Below, in pieces: positions 1 to 6,609 of a DNA stretch of 64,000 bases. The position numbers and the translations under genes are program-made. Positions within the stretch are counted from its first letter, which is position 1, and each line of letters begins with the position of its first letter. Below the pieces are notes generated by a model. The model was not told where the DNA came from, did no database searches, and was given only the letters and a program-made list of their open reading frames with translations. The DNA comes from Flavobacterium cupreum (GTDB lineage: Bacteria; Bacteroidota; Bacteroidia; Flavobacteriales; Flavobacteriaceae), in the NCBI RefSeq assembly GCF_003996965.1, contig NZ_QWDM01000003.1, positions 248,001-312,000 on the forward strand, given 5' to 3'.

Positions 1-408
1 GGTATCATTTTCATTAATAATCGGAATATAATTGTTTTCCACCAAAACGTTAATGGTATTGACAATGTTTACTTTCGACTGGTCTTTTTCGAAATCAGAA
101 TACGATAATAAACACTGTGAAGTCAATAATCCCAAATCACTGAAATTTTCATGGAAAATCCGCATTAAATGGGGCTGACCTATTGATGCCAGGGCTTGTT
201 TTAGTGCAATTTCTTTTCCTTTGCTTTCCAGTTTTACAAATTGCCTGGCGGCTGCAATGGCTCCGGAACTCACAATTACAAACTCGTATTCTTTGTTGAG
301 CGCAGCAATCTGCATTCCGATATCTTCAATCTTTCCCCGCGAAATATGATTGGTTTCCTTGGTTAAAGTATTACTTCCTATTTTTAATAAAATCCGCTTT
401 TTTTCCAT
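1..408 (-). CDS. proB: Glutamate 5-kinase, C-terminal part outside the window
   Basis: Gamma-glutamyl kinase phosphorylates glutamate with ATP in the first step of proline synthesis, in the cytoplasm. The 136 visible codons start at an ATG at 408 and show the amino-acid-kinase N-terminus: KIGSNTLT (nucleotide-binding loop), then SSGAIAAAR, and NDT at the very edge. The remaining half of the kinase, and any PUA domain, lies beyond the left edge. The gene follows proA, which encodes the next enzyme, in the same leftward operon after a repeat-rich 229-bp spacer. Identification is firm; completeness cannot be judged. Confidence 0.93.
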   Translation of the reverse strand, partial: MEKKRILLKIGSNTLTKETNHISRGKIEDIGMQIAALNKEYEFVIVSSGAIAAARQFVKLESKGKEIALKQALASIGQPHLMRIFHENFSDLGLLTSQCLLSYSDFEKDQSKVNIVNTINVLVENNYIPIINENDT

Positions 409-410
409 GT

Positions 411-640
411 TATTGTCTTAACCGCAGTTTTTTTTAACCGCAAAGTGCGCAAGGTTTTTTTTTATGTTGTTTGTGTTTACAAACGCTAAGTTCGCAAAGC
501 TAAATCTTTAATAAATTCCAATTTTTTAAAATTCCAAATTTCAATAGATTGAATAAAATTCCAATTATTACAATATCTCATTTGAAACTCCAAATTCCAA
601 TAAACAATCCAATTATCTAATTATCTCAATTATCAAATTA
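411..640. repeat. Degenerate 7-9-bp repeat spacer between proA and proB
   Basis: The spacer has two low-complexity parts. The proB side (about 411-510) has recurrent AACCGCAAAG / GTTCGCAAAG-like words. The proA side (about 531-640) is an imperfect run of units such as AATTCCA and AATTATCT spaced 7 to 9 bp apart. The last units run into the proA stop codon (638-640), so the end of proA is made from repeat sequence. No promoter or open frame is evident. Words like these recur in flavobacterial spacers as far as I remember; I could not check this. Confidence 0.6.
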
Positions 641-1831
641 TCTAATTTGCCCATCCCCATAAACATACCATTTATTCGTAACCAAATGTTGTAATCCAAT
701 GGGGCCCCTTTGGTGCAATTTATCTGTGCTTATGGCTAATTCTCCTCCTAAACCAAATTGTCCGCCGTCTGTAAAACGGGTTGAGGCGTTTTGATAAACG
801 GCAGCGGTATCTACTGCGTCCATAAATTCCTGTGCTGCTGTATCGTCTCTGGTAATAATTACAGCCGAATGTCCGCCGCAATATTTGTTGATTTTTTCGA
901 TTGCCTTTTCCTCAGAATCAATGGTTCCGATGACAATTTTATAATCCAGAAATTCTTCATACCAGATAGCTTCATTTTGAAGTGTTGCTGTATCTTCGAA
1001 AGTTTTTAACGATTCATCCACAATAACTTCAACATTGTGTTCTTTTAATTCTTCTATTAAAATAGCGGTAAAACCTTCAAAGTTGGGCAATTTAGAATCT
1101 ATTAAAACCTTATCAACTGCATTGCAGGCCGAAATTTTAGAGGTTTTGGCATTCAAAATTACTTTTAGTGCCAAATCTGTATCTGCTTTTTCGTGAACGT
1201 AAACAAAATTATTCCCGCGTCCGCTTACTATAACAGGACAAGTGGCGTGTGCTTTTACAAATTCAATTAGTTTTTCTCCTCCTCTCGGAACAATTAAATC
1301 TACTTTTTGAGTTGGTTTTTCTAAAAAAGCCTGAGTTTCTGTACGATTATAATTAAGATACTCCACCCAGTCTTTTGAAATTCCGTTTTCTTCTAAGGCC
1401 TGATGCCATAAATCAACAATTTTCAAATTAGACTTTAAAGCTTCTTTTCCTCCCTTTAACAAAATCTTATTTCCGGATTTAAAGGCAATTCCACCTGCCT
1501 CAATGGTGACATCGGGACGTGATTCGTAAATAATCAGTATCGTTCCGAAAGCAGCTGTTTTATTAATCACTTTAATTCCATTATCATGCACAAAATGAAA
1601 ACGTTCTACTCCAACCGGATCTTCCTGGGAAGCCAGCTGATTCAGGGATAAAATCATCTCGTCGACTTTTTTATCATCTACTTTCAGGCGTTCTTCCATC
1701 GCTAAATCGGATCCATCGTACGCTTGCAAATCCTCGTGATTGGTGAGAATTATGCTGCTCCGCTCCTGCCCGACCAGCTTTACCATAGACCGCAAAACCA
1801 GATTTCGCTTTTCAATTGATAATAGATTCAT
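638..1831 (-). CDS. proA: Glutamate-5-semialdehyde dehydrogenase (gamma-glutamyl phosphate reductase)
   Basis: ProA reduces gamma-glutamyl phosphate with NADPH to glutamate semialdehyde, the second proline-synthesis step. It is 397 residues, close to the usual 410-420. It belongs to the aldehyde dehydrogenase superfamily; the catalytic cysteine sits in the SACNA motif, with FGTILIIYESRPDVT upstream and the late GQFGLGGELAIST segment. The ATG at 1831 follows a T/A-rich stretch without an obvious Shine-Dalgarno sequence, as is usual in Bacteroidota. It lies between argD and proB on the same strand, so proline and arginine synthesis are physically joined here. Confidence 0.95.
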   Translation of the reverse strand: MNLLSIEKRNLVLRSMVKLVGQERSSIILTNHEDLQAYDGSDLAMEERLKVDDKKVDEMILSLNQLASQEDPVGVERFHFVHDNGIKVINKTAAFGTILIIYESRPDVTIEAGGIAFKSGNKILLKGGKEALKSNLKIVDLWHQALEENGISKDWVEYLNYNRTETQAFLEKPTQKVDLIVPRGGEKLIEFVKAHATCPVIVSGRGNNFVYVHEKADTDLALKVILNAKTSKISACNAVDKVLIDSKLPNFEGFTAILIEELKEHNVEVIVDESLKTFEDTATLQNEAIWYEEFLDYKIVIGTIDSEEKAIEKINKYCGGHSAVIITRDDTAAQEFMDAVDTAAVYQNASTRFTDGGQFGLGGELAISTDKLHQRGPIGLQHLVTNKWYVYGDGQIR

Positions 1832-1857
1832 TTTTTTTTTGGTTTAATTGGTTAAGT

Positions 1858-1890
1858 CGTTTAATCGTTAATTGTTTAACCGATTAAACG
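1858..1890. other. Inverted repeat between argD and proA
   Basis: A perfect 10-bp inverted repeat, CGTTTAATCG (1858-1867) and CGATTAAACG (1881-1890), encloses a 13-nt A/T loop in the 80-bp spacer. The surrounding sequence is an 8-bp-like run of TTTAA/GTTAA words. On the leftward transcript it could be a weak terminator or a stabilising hairpin; no strong U-run follows directly. Confidence 0.45.
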
Positions 1891-1911
1891 AATTAACAGT
1901 ATATGGTAAAC

Positions 1912-3051
1912 TTAGTTTTGAAGTTCTTTTAAACTTTCTTTTAAGGCTACAATAAACGTATCAATATCTGCTTTTTTGACTGTCAATGGAGGTAAAATTC
2001 TCAACAGGTTTTTATTGTTGGCACTTCCTGTAAAAATATGTTTCTCTATAATTAATTTCTTCCTCAAAGCCGCAACATCAAAATCAAATTCAATTCCCAG
2101 CATCAGCCCTTTTCCTTTTACCTTTTTGATTCCCGGAACTTGTTTGATCTGTTCTGCGAAATAAGCCGACACTTCATTTACATTTTTCTGTAAATCCAGT
2201 TTTTCGATTACATCCAGAACTGCAATTCCTGCGGCACAAGACAAATGGCTTCCGCCGAAAGTGGTTCCTAATAATCCGAAACTTGCTTCGAATTTTGGTG
2301 CAATTAAGATGGCTCCAACCGGAAAACCATTCCCCATTCCTTTGGCTACCGAAATAATATCAGCAGTGATTCCGTGATGTTGGAAAGCGAAAAATTTTCC
2401 GCTTCTTCCGTATCCTGATTGTACTTCGTCTAAGATCAGAACGACATCATGTTTTTTACATGCTTTTTCTAATGACTGAAAAAATTCAGTTGTACCTTCG
2501 TCTAAACCTCCAACGCCCTGAATCCCTTCGATAATTACTGCTGTAACATCTCCTTTAGCCAATTCAGCTTCAACTAATTCGATTTGGTTTAATGGTAAAA
2601 AAGTAACAACTTGCTGCGCATTTAATGGTGCAACAATCTTTTTATTATCGGTAACCGCAACGGCTGCAGAAGTTCTTCCGTGGAAAGAATTATCGAAAGC
2701 CACAACTCTTGATTTTCCATTGTGGAAAGAGGCTAATTTCAAAGCATTTTCATTGGCTTCAGCTCCGGAACTGCACAAAAATAATTCGTACTCTTCCAAT
2801 CCGGATAGCTTTCCTAATTTCTGGGCCAATTCTACCTGCAAGGGATTCTGAATGGCATTCGAATAAAATCCCAAATGATCCAGTTGGTTTTTCAATTTGG
2901 CTACATAGTCAGGCTGTGTATGTCCGATCGAAATCACACCATGACCGCTGTATAAATCCAAATATTCTGTTCCGTTTTCATCTGTAATCGTGCAGTCTAA
3001 GGCTTTTACAGGGGTGATATTATATAGTGGGTATACGTTAAATAAGTTCAT
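1912..3051 (-). CDS. argD: Acetylornithine (or succinylornithine) aminotransferase
   Basis: A PLP-dependent class III aminotransferase that makes N-acylornithine from N-acylglutamate semialdehyde and glutamate. At 379 residues it has the expected ArgD length. Visible motifs are the SSGAEANENALKLA cofactor segment, LDEVQSGYGRSGKFFAFQ, and the PLP lysine in SVAKGMGNGFPVG. The gene follows argC by 90 bp and precedes proA. Many Bacteroidota use N-succinyl rather than N-acetyl intermediates for arginine; the acyl group cannot be read from this protein alone. Confidence 0.93.
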   Translation of the reverse strand: MNLFNVYPLYNITPVKALDCTITDENGTEYLDLYSGHGVISIGHTQPDYVAKLKNQLDHLGFYSNAIQNPLQVELAQKLGKLSGLEEYELFLCSSGAEANENALKLASFHNGKSRVVAFDNSFHGRTSAAVAVTDNKKIVAPLNAQQVVTFLPLNQIELVEAELAKGDVTAVIIEGIQGVGGLDEGTTEFFQSLEKACKKHDVVLILDEVQSGYGRSGKFFAFQHHGITADIISVAKGMGNGFPVGAILIAPKFEASFGLLGTTFGGSHLSCAAGIAVLDVIEKLDLQKNVNEVSAYFAEQIKQVPGIKKVKGKGLMLGIEFDFDVAALRKKLIIEKHIFTGSANNKNLLRILPPLTVKKADIDTFIVALKESLKELQN

Positions 3052-3066
3052 TTTTTTGTTTATTTT

Positions 3067-3136
3067 GTTTCAGGTTTCAGGTTTCAGGTTTCAGGTTGCT
3101 CACAGAACGTGAAACCTGAAACTTTAAGCTTGAAAC
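3067..3136. repeat. Heptamer array with internal inversion, argC-argD spacer
   Basis: Ten consecutive 7-bp units stay in one register. GTTTCAG occurs four times (3067-3094), then come two diverged units, then units of the opposite sense: GTGAAAC, CTGAAAC, a diverged unit and TTGAAAC. Because the second half is the reverse complement of the first, positions 3081-3093 can pair with 3110-3122 (13 bp, 16-nt loop). The array fills most of the spacer between two same-strand genes. Confidence 0.8.
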
Positions 3137-3141
3137 TATTA

Positions 3142-4119
3142 TTAAAATCCGCTTGGTTTCAAATGTAAACCTGTGGTTTCTTCTAATCCGAACATTAAAT
3201 TCATATTTTGAATGGCTTGTCCCGAGGCACCTTTGGTTAAGTTGTCAATGACAGAAGTAATTAAAACCCGGTTTCCTTTTTTCAATAAGCTAATGATACA
3301 TTTGTTGGTTTGCACAACTTGTTTCATATTGATATTGGTTGTTGTAACGGTTACAAATGGTTCGTTTTTATAGAACTCTTCGTATTTGGCAACCAATTGT
3401 TCAAGGCTATCGTCTGAAAGGGTATATAAGGTGGCGAAAATTCCTCTTGGGAAATCGCCTCGGTTGGGAATGAAAAGCAAATCACTTTCGAAATCATCCT
3501 GCAACTGAACTAAACTTTCTGAGATTTCTCCCAAATGTTGGTGTTCAAAAGCTTTATAATGCGACATATTATTATTTCTCCAGCTAAAATGAGAAGTATC
3601 GGAAAGTCCTACTCCAGCACCGGTACTTCCGGTTGTTGCATTAATATGAACATCATTGTTTAGCAGATTGTTTTTCGCCAAAGGCAATAATGCCAATTGG
3701 ATCGCTGTGGCAAAACAACCCGGATTTGCAATATAATTCGCTTTTTTAATGTCTGATTTATTCAATTCCGGCAAGCCGTAGATAAAATCTTTTCCTTCAA
3801 AATGAGCATCCTTATTTAATCTGAAATCATTTCCTAAATCAATAATTTTGGTATGACCAGCAAATTGATTTTCCTGTAAAAACGAAATGGATTTTCCGTG
3901 GCCAAGACATAAAAAAACGACGTTTACATCCGGATTTATCACATCTGTAAAATTCATTTCGATATCTCCCATCAAATCATGGTGCGCCACAGAAAGTGGT
4001 TTTCCCGCATTTGTGGTACTGTAAACAAAATCAATTTTTACATTGGGATGATACATTAATATTCTGATGAGTTCTCCGGCCGTATAGCCCGAACCACCAA
4101 TGATTCCGACATTAATCAT
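3142..4119 (-). CDS. argC: N-acetyl-gamma-glutamyl-phosphate reductase
   Basis: ArgC reduces N-acyl-gamma-glutamyl phosphate with NADPH to the semialdehyde used by ArgD. The 325-residue protein begins with a Rossmann motif (GIIGGSGYTAGELIRIL). The catalytic cysteine lies in NPGCFATA, and a histidine-rich segment (HYKAFEHQHLGEI) follows, as in the family. The start codon overlaps the end of argG by 8 bp, which points to coupled translation. It works directly with the argD product downstream. Confidence 0.95.
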   Translation of the reverse strand: MINVGIIGGSGYTAGELIRILMYHPNVKIDFVYSTTNAGKPLSVAHHDLMGDIEMNFTDVINPDVNVVFLCLGHGKSISFLQENQFAGHTKIIDLGNDFRLNKDAHFEGKDFIYGLPELNKSDIKKANYIANPGCFATAIQLALLPLAKNNLLNNDVHINATTGSTGAGVGLSDTSHFSWRNNNMSHYKAFEHQHLGEISESLVQLQDDFESDLLFIPNRGDFPRGIFATLYTLSDDSLEQLVAKYEEFYKNEPFVTVTTTNINMKQVVQTNKCIISLLKKGNRVLITSVIDNLTKGASGQAIQNMNLMFGLEETTGLHLKPSGF

Positions 4120-5305
4120 GATCTAAATGATTTACAGATGAAAATATATTTTGGGCATTTCCTAAAATCTTAATAAATCCCTTTGCATCGTCAGACGTCC
4201 AGGCATTGTTCATTTCGCCGTACTGACCAAAACCGGTATTCATTAAATCATTATCAGATTCAATTCCGTCAAGCGAAAAATGATAGGGTTTTAGTGAAAC
4301 AGTTACCACACCATTTACCGTTTTTTGTGTGTCCTGCAGGAAAGTTTCGATGTTTCTCATCACAGGATCTAAAAACTGACCTTCGTGGAATAACATTCCG
4401 TACCAGTTCCCCAGCTGCTCTTTCCAGTATTGCTGCCATTTTCCTAAAGTATGTTTCTCTAATAAATGGTGTGCTTTGATGATAATTAAGGGCGCTGCAG
4501 CTTCAAAACCAACTCTTCCTTTAATTCCGATAATCGTGTCACCTACGTGAATATCCCTTCCAATAGCAAAAGTATTGGCTAATTTTTCAAGAGCCACAAT
4601 GTTATTGGATGGTTTATCAAACTGACCGTTTAAACCCACTAATTCTCCTTGTTCAAAATGTAATCTTACTTTTTCTTCTCCTTCTTTTTGCAATTGCGAA
4701 GGATAAGCGTCACCAGGTAATGGCTGGCTGGAAGTTAGCGTTTCTTTTCCTCCAACACTGGTTCCCCAAAGTCCTTTATTGATTGAATATTGTGCTTTTT
4801 CCCAAGAGTAATGAACGTCGTTTTTAGACAAATAATCCACTTCTTCCTGTCTTGAAAGTTTCAAATCTCTAATTGGTGTAATGATTTCAATTTCAGGAGC
4901 AATGGTCTGGAAAATCAAATCAAAACGAATCTGATCATTTCCTGCACCTGTACTTCCGTGTGCGATGGCGCTTGCTCCCACTTTTTTAGCATATTTTATG
5001 GCTTCAATAGCCTGAAAAACACGCTCTGCACTTACTGATAACGGATACGTATTGTTTTTTAATACATTTCCGAAAATCAAATATTTTATGGCTTTATCGT
5101 AATATTTATCTACAATTGTCAGGTTGGCGTGTTGTGCACTTCCTAATTCGTAGGCTCTTTTTTCAATTGCTTCCAATTCTTCAGCATCAAATCCGCCTGT
5201 ATCTACAAGTACGGTATGAACTTCGTATCCTTTTTCGTTTTTTAAATATTTCAAACAATACGAGGTATCTAATCCTCCACTATAAGCTAATACAACTTTT
5301 TTCAT
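4112..5305 (-). CDS. argG: Argininosuccinate synthase
   Basis: ArgG joins citrulline and aspartate with ATP to form argininosuccinate, the penultimate step of arginine synthesis. It is 397 residues, typical for the family, with the N-terminal PP-loop AYSGGLDTSYCL and the STGAGNDQIRFD and SVGGKETLTS substrate motifs. The ATG at 5305 is 65 bp after the GNAT gene stop, and its 3' end overlaps argC. It belongs to the leftward arg/pro operon. Confidence 0.96.
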   Translation of the reverse strand: MKKVVLAYSGGLDTSYCLKYLKNEKGYEVHTVLVDTGGFDAEELEAIEKRAYELGSAQHANLTIVDKYYDKAIKYLIFGNVLKNNTYPLSVSAERVFQAIEAIKYAKKVGASAIAHGSTGAGNDQIRFDLIFQTIAPEIEIITPIRDLKLSRQEEVDYLSKNDVHYSWEKAQYSINKGLWGTSVGGKETLTSSQPLPGDAYPSQLQKEGEEKVRLHFEQGELVGLNGQFDKPSNNIVALEKLANTFAIGRDIHVGDTIIGIKGRVGFEAAAPLIIIKAHHLLEKHTLGKWQQYWKEQLGNWYGMLFHEGQFLDPVMRNIETFLQDTQKTVNGVVTVSLKPYHFSLDGIESDNDLMNTGFGQYGEMNNAWTSDDAKGFIKILGNAQNIFSSVNHLDHD

Positions 5306-5370
5306 TTTTTATAATTTAGGCTAATACTTTCGTATATAGCAAGTTTGAGATTTCTTTTTTATGGATATTC

Positions 5371-6012
5371 TTAGGGCAATAAAATAAAAGACAGAATTTT
5401 ATTTAAGAATAAGGCTTGTTTTATCTTTCTTAACCGGTTCAGAACGGCCTCATTGAAAGGATGTCTTGGCGGATCTTTTTGTTTTTCTTTCGGATCGTAC
5501 AGCATTCCGGTGCAAAGACACATTTTGTTTTCTTTGCTTTTCAGGATTTCATAATTGGTGCAGGTTTTACAGCCCGACCAAAAACTCGGATCAGTGGTAA
5601 GTTCAGAGAAAGGAACCGGTTTATATCCTAAATCAGAGTTGATTTTCATTACTGCCAAACCGGTAGTGATTCCAAATATTTTGGCATCAGGATATCTTTC
5701 CAGCGAATAATCAAAAACTTTTGATTTTATCTTTTTGGCTAAACCTAAACTTCTGTAATCCGGATGTACAATTAACCCCGAATGTGCTACAAATTTTCCG
5801 TGCTGCCAGCTTTCGATATAACAAAAACCTGCAAATTTTCCATCTGCCAGAGCAATCATCGCATCACCATTCGACATTTTTTTCTGAATGTATTCGGGAG
5901 TTCTTTTAGCAATCCCCGTACCTCTTAGCAAGGCCGATGATTCTATTGTATCGCAAATTTCCTGCGCATACTTAAAGTGTTCTTCCTGAGTTACAACAAT
6001 AGAGATCTTCAT
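5371..6012 (-). CDS. GNAT acetyltransferase with Cys motifs, first gene of the arg operon; candidate N-acylglutamate synthase
   Basis: A 213-residue GNAT-fold protein. The acyl-CoA-binding loop is seen in HPDYRSLGLAKKIK (about residues 82-95). The C-terminal third carries two cysteine pairs, GCKTC and MCLC, separated by about 15 residues; this could be a metal site and is not part of the core GNAT fold. No classical ArgA or ArgJ is visible in the window, and this gene heads the operon. The inference is therefore that it acylates glutamate (acetyl- or succinyl-CoA donor) as the first arginine-pathway enzyme. Family membership is seen; the substrate is inferred from context. The last 25 or so residues are basic and then hydrophobic, which is unusual. 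Confidence 0.8.
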   Translation of the reverse strand: MKISIVVTQEEHFKYAQEICDTIESSALLRGTGIAKRTPEYIQKKMSNGDAMIALADGKFAGFCYIESWQHGKFVAHSGLIVHPDYRSLGLAKKIKSKVFDYSLERYPDAKIFGITTGLAVMKINSDLGYKPVPFSELTTDPSFWSGCKTCTNYEILKSKENKMCLCTGMLYDPKEKQKDPPRHPFNEAVLNRLRKIKQALFLNKILSFILLP

Positions 6013-6096
6013 TTCAATAGTTGAAGTTAGAGTTAAAAATTAAAACGTATTGTTTCGTCTGAAATCTAAAAATCAATCCAATAAAGTTAAGCAAAA

Positions 6097-6104
6097 CAAA
6101 AGTA
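6097..6104 (-). promoter_or_regulatory. Possible proximal -7 box of the arg operon (TACTTTTG)
   Basis: On the minus strand TACTTTTG matches the Bacteroidota -7 consensus TAnnTTTG and lies 84 bp upstream of the GNAT start. No TTG at the ideal 19-nt distance was found (the nearest is at 13 nt), so it may be a weak or internal promoter. Confidence 0.4.
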
Positions 6105-6233
6105 ACATACTCTAAATCAAAAAGTTGATCATGGAAGAGATTAAAACAATATGTGCTTTCAGGATATGTTTGTCCAGTGGACAAATGATGTGATTTCAAA
6201 ATAGAAAATGAATATAAATAAATACGCGGCGAA

Positions 6234-6293
6234 AAACTCAGTGAATACTATAGAGATAGCATCCGTACTTCGGGAGAAGTACCAGGTGAGTTT
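6234..6293 (-). ncRNA. Candidate structured leader RNA (three-way junction)
   Basis: Read on the minus strand, the 60-nt segment forms three perfect or wobble-paired stems. P1 is AAACTCA (6293-6287) with TGAGTTT (6240-6234). P2 is GTACTTC (6282-6276), a TCCC loop, and GAAGTAC (6271-6265). P3 is GGATGCTAT (6264-6256), a CTCT loop, and ATAGTATTC (6251-6243), with two G-U pairs. Those two pairs would be A-C mismatches on the plus strand, so the structure favours the minus strand as the RNA. Five U residues follow at the P1 3' side. I do not recognise a known riboswitch in it. Confidence 0.4.
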
Positions 6294-6334
6294 GTCCGTG
6301 ACAAAGAAGTTGTATGTAAACTTATTTTATTCAT
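6248..6334 (-). CDS. Possible 28-residue leader peptide of the arg operon
   Basis: An ATG at 6334 opens 28 codons ending at TAG (6248-6250); the second half reads SRTNSPGTSPEVRMLSL. The ATG is only 5 nt after the promoter-like TACTTTTG box, so the message could be leaderless. Both arginines (residues 13 and 24) use CGG, a codon I would expect to be rare in such an AT-rich genome. The ORF runs through P2 and half of P3 of the candidate RNA structure. This is the arrangement expected of a transcription-attenuation leader, but no homology search was possible and the ORF could be chance. Confidence 0.35.
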   Translation of the reverse strand: MNKISLHTTSLSRTNSPGTSPEVRMLSL

Positions 6335-6339
6335 CGGGG

Positions 6340-6367
6340 CAAAAGTACACTATTTTTTTATTCACAA
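6340..6367 (-). promoter_or_regulatory. Promoter-like site for the arg operon leader
   Basis: On the minus strand a TTG (6367-6365) is followed after 17 nt by TACTTTTG (6347-6340). This is a full match to the -7 consensus of Bacteroidota promoters with a slightly short spacer (19 is usual). Transcription would start a few bases before or at the ATG of the small leader ORF and run toward the arg genes. Confidence 0.5.
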
Positions 6368-6500
6368 AACAAAAAAATAAAATTCTAACATTTTTTTATG
6401 GTAATGTGATTTTTTTTTGAAGGTGTTAAGATGGTAAGGTACTAAGGTGCTGAGTTTATTTGTTGGCCTGAAAGGATTGTGCGGGTCAATACTGCAAACC

Positions 6501-6550
6501 GAGACTGAGACTGAAGACTGTGACTGAAGACTGTGACTTGAAAACTGAAA
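6501..6550. repeat. ACTG-type heptamer/hexamer array downstream of the M1 peptidase gene
   Basis: About seven units of the type GAGACTG, AAGACTG, TGACTG and AAAACTG follow one another with periods of 7 or 6 bp. The array ends directly at the terminator hairpin of the peptidase gene. A related array (AAACTGA type) occurs at 17424. Confidence 0.65.
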
Positions 6551-6587
6551 CAAAAAAACCCGATAGCAACAAAGTCACTACCGGGTT
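6551..6587 (-). terminator. Rho-independent terminator of the M1 peptidase gene
   Basis: Stem AACCCGATAG (6557-6566) with CTACCGGGTT (6578-6587) has one A-C mismatch and an 11-nt loop; on the minus strand it is followed by a run of seven T residues (6558-6552). It lies 23 bp after the peptidase stop codon. Confidence 0.85.
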
Positions 6588-6609
6588 TTAACTATTTGTA
6601 ATTTACAGC

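Larger units (their letters stand above)
6013..6609. other. 597-bp spacer upstream of the arg operon: leader, heptamer array, terminator
   Basis: From right to left this gap holds the rho-independent terminator of the M1 peptidase gene (6551-6587), an ACTG-type heptamer array (6501-6550), a short 8-bp GGTACTAA-like repeat (about 6421-6460), a promoter-like site (6340-6367), a 28-codon ORF overlapping a potential structured RNA (6234-6334), and a second promoter-like -7 box (6097-6104) before the GNAT gene. No longer convincing gene is seen on either strand. Confidence 0.6.

Noticed and set aside
3067..3136. CRISPR-like array
   Set aside because: Units are contiguous 7-mers without spacers, and there are no cas genes; the same applies to the other arrays.
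6208..6420. 70-codon plus-strand frame in the arg leader region
   Set aside because: It is the complement of the promoter-like site and RNA structure; its C-terminal part is low-complexity. The minus strand explains the region better.
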